Assembly: GCA_013044465.1 (NCBI GenBank)
Contig: JABEUL010000340.1
Span: forward strand, 1 to 11,552
Reading direction: 5' to 3'
From: Acidimicrobiales bacterium
Lineage (GTDB): Bacteria; Actinomycetota; Acidimicrobiia; Acidimicrobiales; JABEUL01
DNA: 11,552 nucleotides
Part shown: one piece after another, positions 1 to 6,608 of the stretch
Layout: each line of letters opens with the position of its first letter
How positions within the stretch are numbered: the stretch's first letter is position 1
Notes under the pieces: model-generated
Seen by the model: the letters and a program-made list of their open reading frames with translations, nothing else
What the model was told of the DNA's origin: nothing
Databases searched by the model: none
Translations under genes and position numbers: made by a program

Positions 1-1
1 G

Positions 2-646
2 CCTTACAAGGTATCTATTACAATGCATCAGTTCACGGCGAAGGACTGGAGAAATGCTGAAGTGAAAATGGCAGAGAATGTGTTGTTCTTGGCAAAACTT
101 TTGAGTGGCGAGATGCCTCAAGACATTGGAAGCGTATTCGAAGAATGCAACATCTCACTTTTGCCAGAAAGGCCCTCTGATCTTGTCACTAACTGCACCT
201 GCCCAGATTGGAGCAACCCATGCAAGCATGTTGCTGCGGTACTTTACCTAGTCGCAGAAATGATGGACGAGGATCCATTCCTCATTTTTACTTGGCGCGG
301 ACGATCGAAAGAGGACTTGCTAACTTCACTTGGGAGTGCTCAAGGTGTCATTAAGTTCTCCCCTAAGACGGATAATGAAGCCGTGTCTTGGCGTTCGCGT
401 ATCTCGGAGGAGGGATCGAGAAAAGTCAAAGTTAACACTTTCTGGGACACGACTTCCCTTGCCGACGAACTAACTCATCTTGAAAAGCCACGGCTTATGA
501 CAGCTAATGTCGAGACTATCTTGGATAGCGCGTCCAACCTCGAGCTGGATACTGGAAACGTTGATGTAGTCAAGCTATTGAAGCCTGGGTATGATGCCTT
601 CTCAAATCTCTTAGCATTGTTTGAAGAATCGGAGTCCAAAAGCTAA
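2..646 (+). CDS. SWIM zinc-finger protein, 5' end missing
   Basis: The reading frame is open from base 2, and the residues before the first ATG (PYKVSIT at bases 2-22) fit the family, so the gene begins before the window and base 23 is not a real start. Counting from the ATG at 23, a SWIM zinc-binding motif C-x-C-x6-C-x-H is visible at C58, C60, C67 and H69, inside the typical context NCTCPDWSNPCKHVAAV. It is preceded by an AKLLSGEMPQDI segment and followed by DEDPFLIF and a GRSKEDLL helix, as in bacterial SWIM proteins that are often encoded beside SNF2-type helicases. Such proteins are thought to bind DNA or protein partners; no precise role is established here. The helicase partner, if present, would lie to the left. 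The 150 residues after the motif show nothing I recognise. The family assignment is firm, the function is not. Confidence 0.88.
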   Translation, partial: PYKVSITMHQFTAKDWRNAEVKMAENVLFLAKLLSGEMPQDIGSVFEECNISLLPERPSDLVTNCTCPDWSNPCKHVAAVLYLVAEMMDEDPFLIFTWRGRSKEDLLTSLGSAQGVIKFSPKTDNEAVSWRSRISEEGSRKVKVNTFWDTTSLADELTHLEKPRLMTANVETILDSASNLELDTGNVDVVKLLKPGYDAFSNLLALFEESESKS

Positions 647-998
647 CTATGAGATCAAGTATGCCGCTACGGTGAGATGCATGTCAAGGTCAAGGTCAAG
701 GTCAAATCTCTAACTTTATCAGGGCTATACCTTCTCGAATGTAGTTATCTCTCAAAATTAGAAAATTGCTAGTCATTTTACGATACCCTACCTTCAGCGA
801 TCAAGATTTGAAGACTCTCTTTTTTCGAAAACGAACCGGCTCTACCTTGGAAAAGTTGAGATCTTTTGTTATGACTTCAGCTCAGACTAGGTCCCAGTAT
901 TGGAAAGGATTGCTGCTGGCCTCTTTATGGCTCTTCGCGCCATTCCGTGGGTCAATTATGCCGCTTTTCGACAGATGTTTTATTGGTAACATCAGGTG
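647..998. other. Gap between SWIM and pRiA4b-like genes
   Basis: These 352 bases hold no gene I can support. A hexamer tandem repeat lies at 683-705. One open frame from a TTG at 766 to 998 (77 codons, ending in the sequence before the next gene) lacks a clear ribosome binding site and has no recognisable motif apart from a hydrophobic patch (LLLASLWLF). I see no strong hairpin terminator after the SWIM gene. Confidence 0.5.
683..705 (+). repeat. Hexamer tandem repeat (GTCAAG, nearly 4 copies)
   Basis: Three perfect copies of GTCAAG (683-700) are followed by a partial GTCAA (701-705). The array sits 37 bases after the stop of the SWIM gene. It is too short to suggest a function and may only reflect replication slippage. 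Confidence 0.8.
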
Positions 999-1553
999 AT
1001 GAAAATTTATCAATTAAGAATTGACTTGCTCGATATTAAACCACCGATTTGGAGACGTCTTCTGGTGCCAGGGAGCGATTCGCTGAATGACTTACATTAT
1101 AATATTCAAACCGCATTTGGGTGGTATGATTGCCATTTACACGAGTTCGAAATAGATGGTGCCAGATATCAATCTTCAGAAGGACTTAAATTCGATTCCG
1201 GATTTGGAGAACCGGCCACAAATGAAGAAAAGATGCAAATCCAAAAAGTATTCAAAAAAGATAGTATGGGAATGTATATATATGACTTCGGAGATTTCTG
1301 GAGACACAAAATCAAAGTTGAAAAAATCACAACTAGTGAAAATTCGGATTTTGATGCACAGGTTATCGGTGGTAAAAGAGCCTGTCCTCCTGAGGATTGT
1401 GGCGGCCCGTGGGGATACGCAAATCTGCTGGAGATTTTGAACGATCCAAAGAATCCTGAAAGAAAAGATTATTTAGATTGGCTCGGGATCGACGATCCAA
1501 GTAAGGAATTTGATCCAGATTATTTTGATACCTCTGAATTGGGAGAACTCTAA
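999..1553 (+). CDS. Plasmid pRiA4b ORF-3-like family protein
   Basis: A complete 184-residue protein of the pRiA4b ORF-3-like family, the usual size for a single-domain member. Family landmarks in order: an N-terminal IYQLRIDLLDIKPPIWRR strand pair (residues 3-20), GW-x-DCHLHEFEI (41-52), YDFGDFWRHKI (95-105), and a C-terminal block with ACPPEDCGGPWGYANLLEIL (128-147) and FDPDYFD (171-177). The conserved Cys129 and Cys134 with the HLHEFEI and FWRH histidines could bind metal, but the biochemical function of the family is unknown. A GTG immediately before the ATG at 999 is also possible; I prefer the ATG because MKIYQL is the typical beginning. No good Shine-Dalgarno is visible. The gene is visibly more AT-rich than its neighbours and the family is often carried on plasmids and other mobile DNA, so recent acquisition is plausible. 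Confidence 0.87.
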   Translation: MKIYQLRIDLLDIKPPIWRRLLVPGSDSLNDLHYNIQTAFGWYDCHLHEFEIDGARYQSSEGLKFDSGFGEPATNEEKMQIQKVFKKDSMGMYIYDFGDFWRHKIKVEKITTSENSDFDAQVIGGKRACPPEDCGGPWGYANLLEILNDPKNPERKDYLDWLGIDDPSKEFDPDYFDTSELGEL

Positions 1554-2036
1554 TTATCAAATTTTAAACAAGTCAACTTGGGAGGCAGATGTTAGTCAGC
1601 GAATCCAATGTCACAGTTTCTCTTGTCACTAAACGTCCCGACTTTGGATCATACTAAATCTAGGGTTCAGAATAATTAGAATTATTGAACTTTGAATCAG
1701 CGTGCTGTCCTAGCTATCGTCGGTTTTGACCGGGACCAACAGATCAATAGACTTACTAGCGTAAAAGAAGCTAAATAATATCGAGTACGTGTTGCTGACA
1801 GGCAACATAGTACATAGTAATTTGAAGCATTCGTTAGTATGAGATAGGAAGTTCTTCCTATTCTGTGTTCCCAAGATATATGGCTAAAACCATGATTTCT
1901 GACCGATCCCTCCCCTTTCAAACTGCTGGTGCGACTCGAAGCGCATCGAGCGATCCGCCCAGGGACTCAGCTATTGTGTAGAACTCTTCTGGCACGGATT
2001 GTCCGAGGCGCATCAAGAAAGCTGCAGCGGAAATAA
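1554..2036. other. Gene-poor stretch with possible remnants
   Basis: These 483 bases hold no intact gene I can support. They contain an imperfect palindrome (1665-1690). On the + strand, a short open stretch around 1690-1770 translates to a peptide containing RAVLAIVGFDRDQQINRL and ends at a TAA; it looks protein-like but is too short to assign. Bases 1919-2036 contain a CTGGTGCGACT string resembling the GATTCTGGTGCGACC of the repeat pseudogene that follows, so the decayed gene may once have begun further left. Confidence 0.45.
1665..1690. repeat. Imperfect AT-rich palindrome
   Basis: The left arm GTTCA-GA-ATAATT (1665-1677) and right arm AATTATTGAAC (1680-1690) are inverted repeats that match perfectly except for a two-base GA bulge in the left arm; they are separated by AG. 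The element stands alone in a gene-poor region, without a T-run, so it does not look like an intrinsic terminator. It could be an operator or a mobile-element end; I see no matching partner elsewhere in the window. Confidence 0.55.
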
Positions 2037-2507
2037 CAGGCTCTTCGCACCACTGATTCTGGTGCGACCTGGACAACTGAAGCAATACCAACTACAGTTA
2101 CTGTCATTGATGGATTCTCTTGTCCATCAATGACGAAGTGCTTCGCTCTAGGCGAAAACAGCTCTGGCAACTGAATAACCGTTGCCACAATGGACTCTGG
2201 TTCTACTTGGACAGTTGCAATCTCACCAAGTGTGTTAGTCATGGGGGCTACCATGTACGTGAATTCCATAAGCAATATTAGTTGTTTGAAAGCGTCTGGT
2301 TGTTTTGTAAATGCAGTTATCATGAATTCCTGGACCAATCCTAAATTGGTGATTGGTACCAACAATTCTGACGCATCTTGGGAAGTTGAAACATTCCTAC
2401 CCGGCATAAGTAGTATTACTGGAATAACCTGTCCATCGACAACAGAGTGCTTCGCTTATGGTTACGGAACAGAATCGGTTGGAGCAGTGATACTTTCATA
2501 TAGCTAG
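2037..2507 (+). pseudogene. Decayed secreted-type repeat protein (CPS-x-x-x-CFA units)
   Basis: The frame that is open from 2037 is interrupted by a TGA at 2172-2174 and then runs to the stop at 2505-2507. On both sides of the TGA it encodes the same kind of unit: DSGATWTTEAIP then FSCPSMTKCFALGEN before the stop; DSGSTWTVAISP, ISCLKASGCFVNAVI and ITCPSTTECFAYGYG after it. Two of the cysteine units are also similar at DNA level (TGTCCATC followed by GTGCTTCGCT). Such tandem units with a G-x-TW strand and a CPS-x-x-x-CFA turn resemble beta-propeller-like (YCF48/BNR-type) extracellular proteins common in some actinobacteria. No start codon, signal peptide or ribosome binding site is visible upstream, where the same frame is closed by TAA at 2034. 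A gene decayed at its 5' end with at least one nonsense mutation is the simplest reading; translation from the ATG at 2190 as a 105-residue fragment cannot be excluded. Confidence 0.6.
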
Positions 2508-2968
2508 GCAAAAGAGAGATTGGAAGCAGTTGTGCGAGGAAATGAGATGGTCTTATGCGAAGTTACAAATCTCAAGTTGAAAGTGTGACTGTAAGTGGAC
2601 CATTCGACCAGCTGTTTTCTGAGGTTTAGTTAGCCTGTACTGGGTTTCTTGGGTACGCAATTCTATACTTTTACCCGTCTGTTATTTCAATTTGACTTTA
2701 TGTTGACACTGAAGTTGAAGCAAGCCCAATAGATCGTCTTTCTTCAACCTCATCTAGAATGAGCCCCTTTAAGTTTTGATCGCCGTCATTTTCCAAGGCA
2801 TCACTATCTGGAGCCAATCGTGGAGGTCCAACACCATGATGGCGCTCAATTCCCTGACTCCTCATTGCTGGCATTCTTGGTGACTTGGGACTAAAGACCC
2901 TAGGTTCGCTTGGTATAAAAAGGCTAAATTCACACCACCCACCCAAAAATCAGAAAGTTCACGGTAAT
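2508..2968. other. Gap upstream of bioB, with possible minus-strand remnant
   Basis: No gene is clearly supported in these 461 bases. On the minus strand a frame is open from about 2946 to a TAA at 2698-2700; an internal ATG near 2875 would give a peptide with the protein-like, acidic stretch APDSDALENDGDQNLKGLIL. It lies opposite no other gene, so it is not a shadow, but I recognise no family and no ribosome binding site. The bioB promoter is expected in the last hundred bases; a TATAAA box at 2914-2919 is the best candidate. Confidence 0.4.
2914..2919 (+). promoter_or_regulatory. Possible -10 box for bioB
   Basis: TATAAA lies 50 bases before the bioB ATG, giving a plausible leader of about 40 bases. 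No convincing -35 hexamer stands at the normal 16-18 base spacing (the nearest TTGGGA, 2885-2890, is 23 bases away), so this is a weak call. Confidence 0.25.
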
Positions 2969-3982
2969 ATGGCAGATAAAAAAGACTACTCAGAGTTCAT
3001 CGAATCAATCAGATCCAAGATAATAGATGACGGATTGACCTTAAATGAAGAGGAACTTTTGCAGCTAGCGCACTTTCCGACGTCAAAAACACAACTAATT
3101 ATTGAGCTGGCTCACGAAGTGAGGCTGAAGTGCTGCGGAGAGGATGTGGATATCGAAGGAATTGTATCTGCCAAAACCGGAGCATGTCCGGAAAACTGTG
3201 CATTTTGCTCTCAAAGCGCAAGTGCCCAATCTAGCGTCTATCCAACTTCATTTCTGCCAGCTGATGAGATACTAAAAGCTGCTAAAGAAGCAGAGAGTTA
3301 TGGAGCAACTTCGTTCTGCTTGGTTTATGCACTCCGAGGCCCAGATGAAAGAGCAATGAATCACATTATCTCGATGGTTGATTTGGTTCAGTCAAATACT
3401 TCCCTGCAGGTTAATGTAAGTGCAGGTTTACTCACGAAGGATAATGCCGAGAGACTAAAAGAGGCCGGTGTATTGCGCTATAACCACAACTTAGAAACAG
3501 CAAAATCCCATTTTCAGGCCATTGCTTCAACTCATTCCTATCAAGAGCGGTGGGATACCTGTAAGGCAGTCTTAGATGCGGGATTGAAACTTTGCTGTGG
3601 AGCAATACTTGGGGTTGGGGAAACTATTGAGCAAAGGGTGGAGTTGCTTAGAGATCTACAACTGCTTGACCCTACTGAAGTCCCTATTAATTTCCTTAAT
3701 CCGAGGCCAGGAACTCAGTTAGAAGATTCTAAGAGACTCGATGCACAGGAGGCAATTAAATGGGTTGGCATTTTCAGACTAGCGCTGCCTAAAACAATCT
3801 TGCGATTTGGTGGGGGAAGGGAGATCACCTTAGGTGACTTGCAGTCAGTTGGAATGACAAGTGGGGCCAATGGATTAATCATTGGAAACTACCTCACTAC
3901 CCTTGGAAGATCACCCGAAGAAGACTTGGAAATGTTAAAAGAACTCGAGATGCCAGTGTCGGTTGTCTCAAATATTTTATGA
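2969..3982 (+). CDS. bioB: Biotin synthase BioB
   Basis: Radical S-adenosylmethionine enzyme that inserts sulfur into dethiobiotin, the last step of biotin synthesis; cytoplasmic. The 337-residue product from the ATG at 2969 has normal BioB length. The radical-SAM loop C-x3-C-x2-C is at C73, C77 and C80 (GACPENCAFCSQS). Further landmarks are the FCLV cysteine, RYNHNLET, the CCGAILGVGET segment, VPINFLNPRPGT and RFGGGREITLGD with the arginine that ligands the auxiliary cluster in E. coli. One auxiliary-cluster cysteine is missing: where E. coli has its Cys128 (and the mycobacterial enzyme has QVACSLG), this protein reads QVNVSAG. The frame is open 28 codons further upstream to a TTG at 2885, but MADKKDYSEF is the better start; its ribosome binding site is poor. 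No bioA, bioD or bioF is next to it. The family call is certain. Confidence 0.97.
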   Translation: MADKKDYSEFIESIRSKIIDDGLTLNEEELLQLAHFPTSKTQLIIELAHEVRLKCCGEDVDIEGIVSAKTGACPENCAFCSQSASAQSSVYPTSFLPADEILKAAKEAESYGATSFCLVYALRGPDERAMNHIISMVDLVQSNTSLQVNVSAGLLTKDNAERLKEAGVLRYNHNLETAKSHFQAIASTHSYQERWDTCKAVLDAGLKLCCGAILGVGETIEQRVELLRDLQLLDPTEVPINFLNPRPGTQLEDSKRLDAQEAIKWVGIFRLALPKTILRFGGGREITLGDLQSVGMTSGANGLIIGNYLTTLGRSPEEDLEMLKELEMPVSVVSNIL

Positions 3983-4234
3983 TTAGCTGGATTTTCCGCC
4001 AACTGCAATAGGATCGTCCAAAGTCACCTTTGAAAGAGCTTTCCTAAGTTCTTTTATGTCATTGTTGTTAAACAAAGCATTTATGTTGTGAAGCGAGTAG
4101 GGATTCCTGCGAGAGGAACGTGCTGCTTTGACTAAACCGATTGCGGTCAAGGCCAGCATGCCCACCCACAAACAGACAATTGAGACCAATGCCAGAAGCA
4201 TTAAGGTTCCGAATATCTCTTCGAAAATGGACAT
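3983..4234 (-). CDS. Small single-helix membrane protein, unknown
   Basis: An 83-residue protein with one clear hydrophobic segment near the N-terminus (residues about 9-35, TLMLLALVSIVCLWVGMLAL and following), then a basic KAARSSRR stretch that would sit in the cytoplasm, and a polar C-terminal tail with an NNNDIKELRKALSKV helix. I recognise no family. The start is supported by AAGGAAA a few bases before the ATG. Its stop (TAA at 3985-3983) directly abuts the TGA of bioB (3980-3982) from the opposite direction, leaving no room for a terminator between the two. It is divergent from the response regulator gene, with a 253-base shared upstream region. Sequence composition and the ribosome binding site favour a real gene, but there is no homology evidence. 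Confidence 0.6.
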   Translation of the reverse strand: MSIFEEIFGTLMLLALVSIVCLWVGMLALTAIGLVKAARSSRRNPYSLHNINALFNNNDIKELRKALSKVTLDDPIAVGGKSS

Positions 4235-4359
4235 GCTTTATTTTCCTTCTAAGGCTAGACATACTTGGAGGAAGCTCGGAAGCAATCTCCACCTATAAAT
4301 ATTGTGCATTTTCGACTTTTTTGATAGAGCAAAGACCCCCTTGACCAACACCATGTTTC

Positions 4360-4404
4360 CCGAAAGAAAACCTTCGGTCGCAAAAGATACCCGTATTATT
4401 ACGG
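4360..4404. promoter_or_regulatory. Two small inverted repeats in the divergent promoter region
   Basis: CCGAA (4360-4364) and TTCGG (4373-4377) form one inverted repeat; CCGTA (4391-4395) and TACGG (4400-4404) around TTAT form a perfect 14-base palindrome. Both lie in the 253-base space between the small membrane protein gene and the response regulator gene, where promoters for both are expected. They could be operators or short hairpins in a leader; nothing else supports a role. Confidence 0.25.
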
Positions 4405-4471
4405 TTGTAATTGTTCGCATTCCTCAGTAGTTTCTCTATAGGGCAACTGTTACTCTGTAGGCGTAAAAGCC

Positions 4472-4478
4472 AGGAGGG
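4472..4478 (+). promoter_or_regulatory. Strong Shine-Dalgarno of the response regulator
   Basis: AGGAGGG ends 9 bases before the ATG at 4488 and fixes that start. Confidence 0.85.
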
Positions 4479-4487
4479 AAAGCCGCA

Positions 4488-5150
4488 ATGACTGAATTAG
4501 TAGAAGTAATAAGAGTGATGGTGGTTGATGATCACTCGTTAGTGAGAGAAGGCATTTGCGAGCTTTTAGAACATCATGTGGACATTGAAGTTGTCGCCAA
4601 GGCAGCAAGTGCCAAGGAAGCTTTGGATCTGGCTAAGAACATTCTTCTTGATGTGGCCTTAGTTGACGTAAGGCTGCCTGATCGGAGTGGAATCTCCATT
4701 ATTAAGGAACTTCGAGAGATGCTTCCAGATTGTCACATATTAATAGTCAGTGCTTACGATGACCACGACTACATGATTGAGGCCTTAGCCCAAGGCGCAA
4801 ACGGCTATCTCCTAAAGACTTCAAGCAGTGAAGAGTTGGCCGGAGCCATCAAGGTAGCGGCATCTGGAGCCACGGTATTAGATAATAAGCTGGCCCTATC
4901 GTTAGCAAAGAATGTTCAATCCGGGAGAAATTCGCTCCATGATGGGCTTACTAAACGGGAGAGAGAGGTATTGGGAGGCCTTGCTCGTGGACTGGCCAAT
5001 AAGCAGATTGCATCTGAGCTTGGGGTAGGGATAAGAACTATAGAAGGTCATGTAACCGAGCTATTTAATAAGTTGAGCGTTACTTCAAGAACCGAAGCTG
5101 CGCTTTGGGCAGTTAACAAGGGAATTGCCACAAATAGCGGAGAGACGTAG
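4488..5150 (+). CDS. NarL/LuxR-family response regulator
   Basis: Cytoplasmic DNA-binding response regulator of 220 residues, normal for the NarL family. The receiver domain spans about residues 8-125: acidic pocket D14-D15, phosphorylation site D60 (ALVDVRLPDRSG), switch residue S88, and conserved K110 (GYLLKTSS). A LuxR-type helix-turn-helix covers about 152-215, with LTKREREVLGGLARGLANKQ, IASELGVGIRTIEGHV and the recognition helix and dimer helix after it. A strong AGGAGGG sits upstream. It is followed after 5 bases by the sensor kinase gene 5156-6520, which must be its partner. The order regulator-then-kinase with near-zero spacing indicates co-transcription. The targets are not visible; the convergent respiratory operon to the right is a possible but unproven target. 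Confidence 0.95.
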   Translation: MTELVEVIRVMVVDDHSLVREGICELLEHHVDIEVVAKAASAKEALDLAKNILLDVALVDVRLPDRSGISIIKELREMLPDCHILIVSAYDDHDYMIEALAQGANGYLLKTSSSEELAGAIKVAASGATVLDNKLALSLAKNVQSGRNSLHDGLTKREREVLGGLARGLANKQIASELGVGIRTIEGHVTELFNKLSVTSRTEAALWAVNKGIATNSGET

Positions 5151-5155
5151 AGTTT

Positions 5156-6520
5156 GTGAATTCGCTTCGAAAATCCAAGTACATATCGCTGCCACTTAGA
5201 AGTAAGGACTTCTGGATTATCCAGGTGTTGCTACTTGCCGTGGCTGGGGGCCATTTGATAGCAGACGAGGCTGGGCTACTTCGAGTCAGTCCATTTCCAG
5301 CCTCTGAAACAGTGGGATTTCTTTTGATTCCAGTTGGATACGGAGCAGTCAAGTTCGGTAAAAAAGGAGCGGTTCTGACTGCGATCTGGGGGATCATTTT
5401 ATGGATGCCTGATTTACTGCTTCCAAATGACGAAGGTCAGCCTTGGGCTGACATAGTGGAGCTTTGCCTCATTCTGATCATTGCTTTCGCAGTAGGTCAG
5501 AAGATTGATCAAGAACAAGCCGCCAGATCAAGAGCTGAAGCTGCAGAGATATTACATGCATCCCTTGAATCTAAATACAAGGCTCTATTCGATGCCAATA
5601 GGGCACCTACCCTTTTGGCTGATCTCGATCATTATTTAATTACGGTTAACGGAGAAGCAGAAGAACTCTTTGGATCTGGAATTGTCGGGAAAAACCTTAG
5701 AGATATTGGAATTAATCTCAATGATTTAAAAAATAACTCAAGATTTGAAATAGCTGAAAACGGCGAACTAAGTATCTACCAAGTAGCTGTGACCAGAGTC
5801 CCTGAAAATGACTACGATCACACAGCTATCCAGATAGTGCTCTATGACATCACTGAAGAGGCCAATATTGGCAAAGCTGCGCATTTGTATGCCAAAGAAC
5901 TCTTAAAAGTTCAAGAGGACGAAAGACGCAGAATCTCACAGGAAATTCACGATGTCCCGGTTCAACATCTCGTCAGGTTGGCGCAAGTGTTGAGAAAAGC
6001 CGAGGCAGAAGCAGACAATAATGAAAATCTCACAAAGTATTTGGAGTCGGCCGAGACCAATGCGATCGAGATTATCGAGGAGTTACGAGCACTTGCCAAA
6101 GACTTGAGGCCACCTGTACTAGATGACTTTGGGCTCATAGTAGCCCTCCAGGGTTTCATTTCCCGTCTAGATACAAGAGTCGAAGTTCAAGTCAACGCCG
6201 AAGGTCTTTCCTGCAGATTCTCACCTGAAGTCGAGTTGGGTCTTTTTAGGATCTGCCAAGAAGCCATAAGAAATGCCCTTGCTCATGCAAGTCCCACTAA
6301 AGTCCAAGTCTCACTCAAATACAAAGAAAGAGATAGTGAGATTTACTTGGCAATTAAGGATAACGGTGTAGGGATGACTATGGGGAGTGAAACCTCACGT
6401 CTGGGAATTGTTGGGATGAAAGAAAGAGCTGAGATATTAGGCGGTGCCCTCTGCTTGGCTTCCACTCTAGATCAAGGGACATCAATCGAAGTAATAATAA
6501 GAGATGTTCACAATGTCTAG
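5156..6520 (+). CDS. Membrane sensor histidine kinase, HisKA_3 type
   Basis: Partner kinase of the NarL-type regulator just upstream. The 454-residue product starts with GTG at 5156, five bases after the regulator stop; GGAGAG at 5139-5144 serves as ribosome binding site. Order of parts: a membrane region with about four hydrophobic segments (residues roughly 20-115), a short coiled linker (116-140), a degenerate PAS-like domain (about 140-235, LFDANRAPTLLADLDHYLI onward), a HisKA_3 dimerisation domain with phospho-acceptor His265 (QEDERRRISQEIHDVPVQHL), and a HATPase domain with the N box (EAIRNALAHA, Asn373), DNGVGM (402-407) and LGIVGMKERAEILGG (416-430). All catalytic motifs are intact. 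No cysteine pair or haem-binding motif stands out in the sensor part, so the stimulus is unknown; a membrane-embedded sensor could detect a membrane-related or redox signal. Confidence 0.95.
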   Translation: MNSLRKSKYISLPLRSKDFWIIQVLLLAVAGGHLIADEAGLLRVSPFPASETVGFLLIPVGYGAVKFGKKGAVLTAIWGIILWMPDLLLPNDEGQPWADIVELCLILIIAFAVGQKIDQEQAARSRAEAAEILHASLESKYKALFDANRAPTLLADLDHYLITVNGEAEELFGSGIVGKNLRDIGINLNDLKNNSRFEIAENGELSIYQVAVTRVPENDYDHTAIQIVLYDITEEANIGKAAHLYAKELLKVQEDERRRISQEIHDVPVQHLVRLAQVLRKAEAEADNNENLTKYLESAETNAIEIIEELRALAKDLRPPVLDDFGLIVALQGFISRLDTRVEVQVNAEGLSCRFSPEVELGLFRICQEAIRNALAHASPTKVQVSLKYKERDSEIYLAIKDNGVGMTMGSETSRLGIVGMKERAEILGGALCLASTLDQGTSIEVIIRDVHNV

Positions 6521-6608
6521 CCACGACTATTTCCGCAGCATCTCACTTTGAAACTAAATTGGCGACCTGAAAATAGATTAGCTAAGTAGTACTTGGGCCA
6601 ATCGTTGC

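Noticed and set aside
677..772. 31-codon frame from an ATG across the hexamer repeat
   Set aside because: The VKVKVK peptide is only the product of the tandem repeat; no ribosome binding site or conservation can be argued.
766..999. 77-codon frame starting at TTG before the pRiA4b-like gene
   Set aside because: No ribosome binding site, no recognisable motif, rare start codon; not convincing as a gene, though a short membrane peptide cannot be excluded.
1697..1921. 74-codon minus-strand frame in the gene-poor gap
   Set aside because: Composition is not protein-like, there is no good start, and protein-like fragments are on the other strand.
1967..2407. 146-codon minus-strand frame over the repeat pseudogene
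   Set aside because: It is the shadow of the + strand repeat units, which carry clear repeating motifs.
2957..2962. GTTCAC half-site resembling an actinobacterial biotin operator
   Set aside because: The matching inverted half (TGAAC) is absent at the expected spacing, so no palindrome exists.
2885..2968. 28-codon N-terminal extension of BioB from a TTG
   Set aside because: The extension has no family similarity; the ATG at 2969 gives the normal BioB length.
6521..6608. ATTGGC...GCCAAT inverted repeat as a shared terminator
   Set aside because: Arms of six bases with a loop of about 33 and no T-run; too weak to call a terminator.
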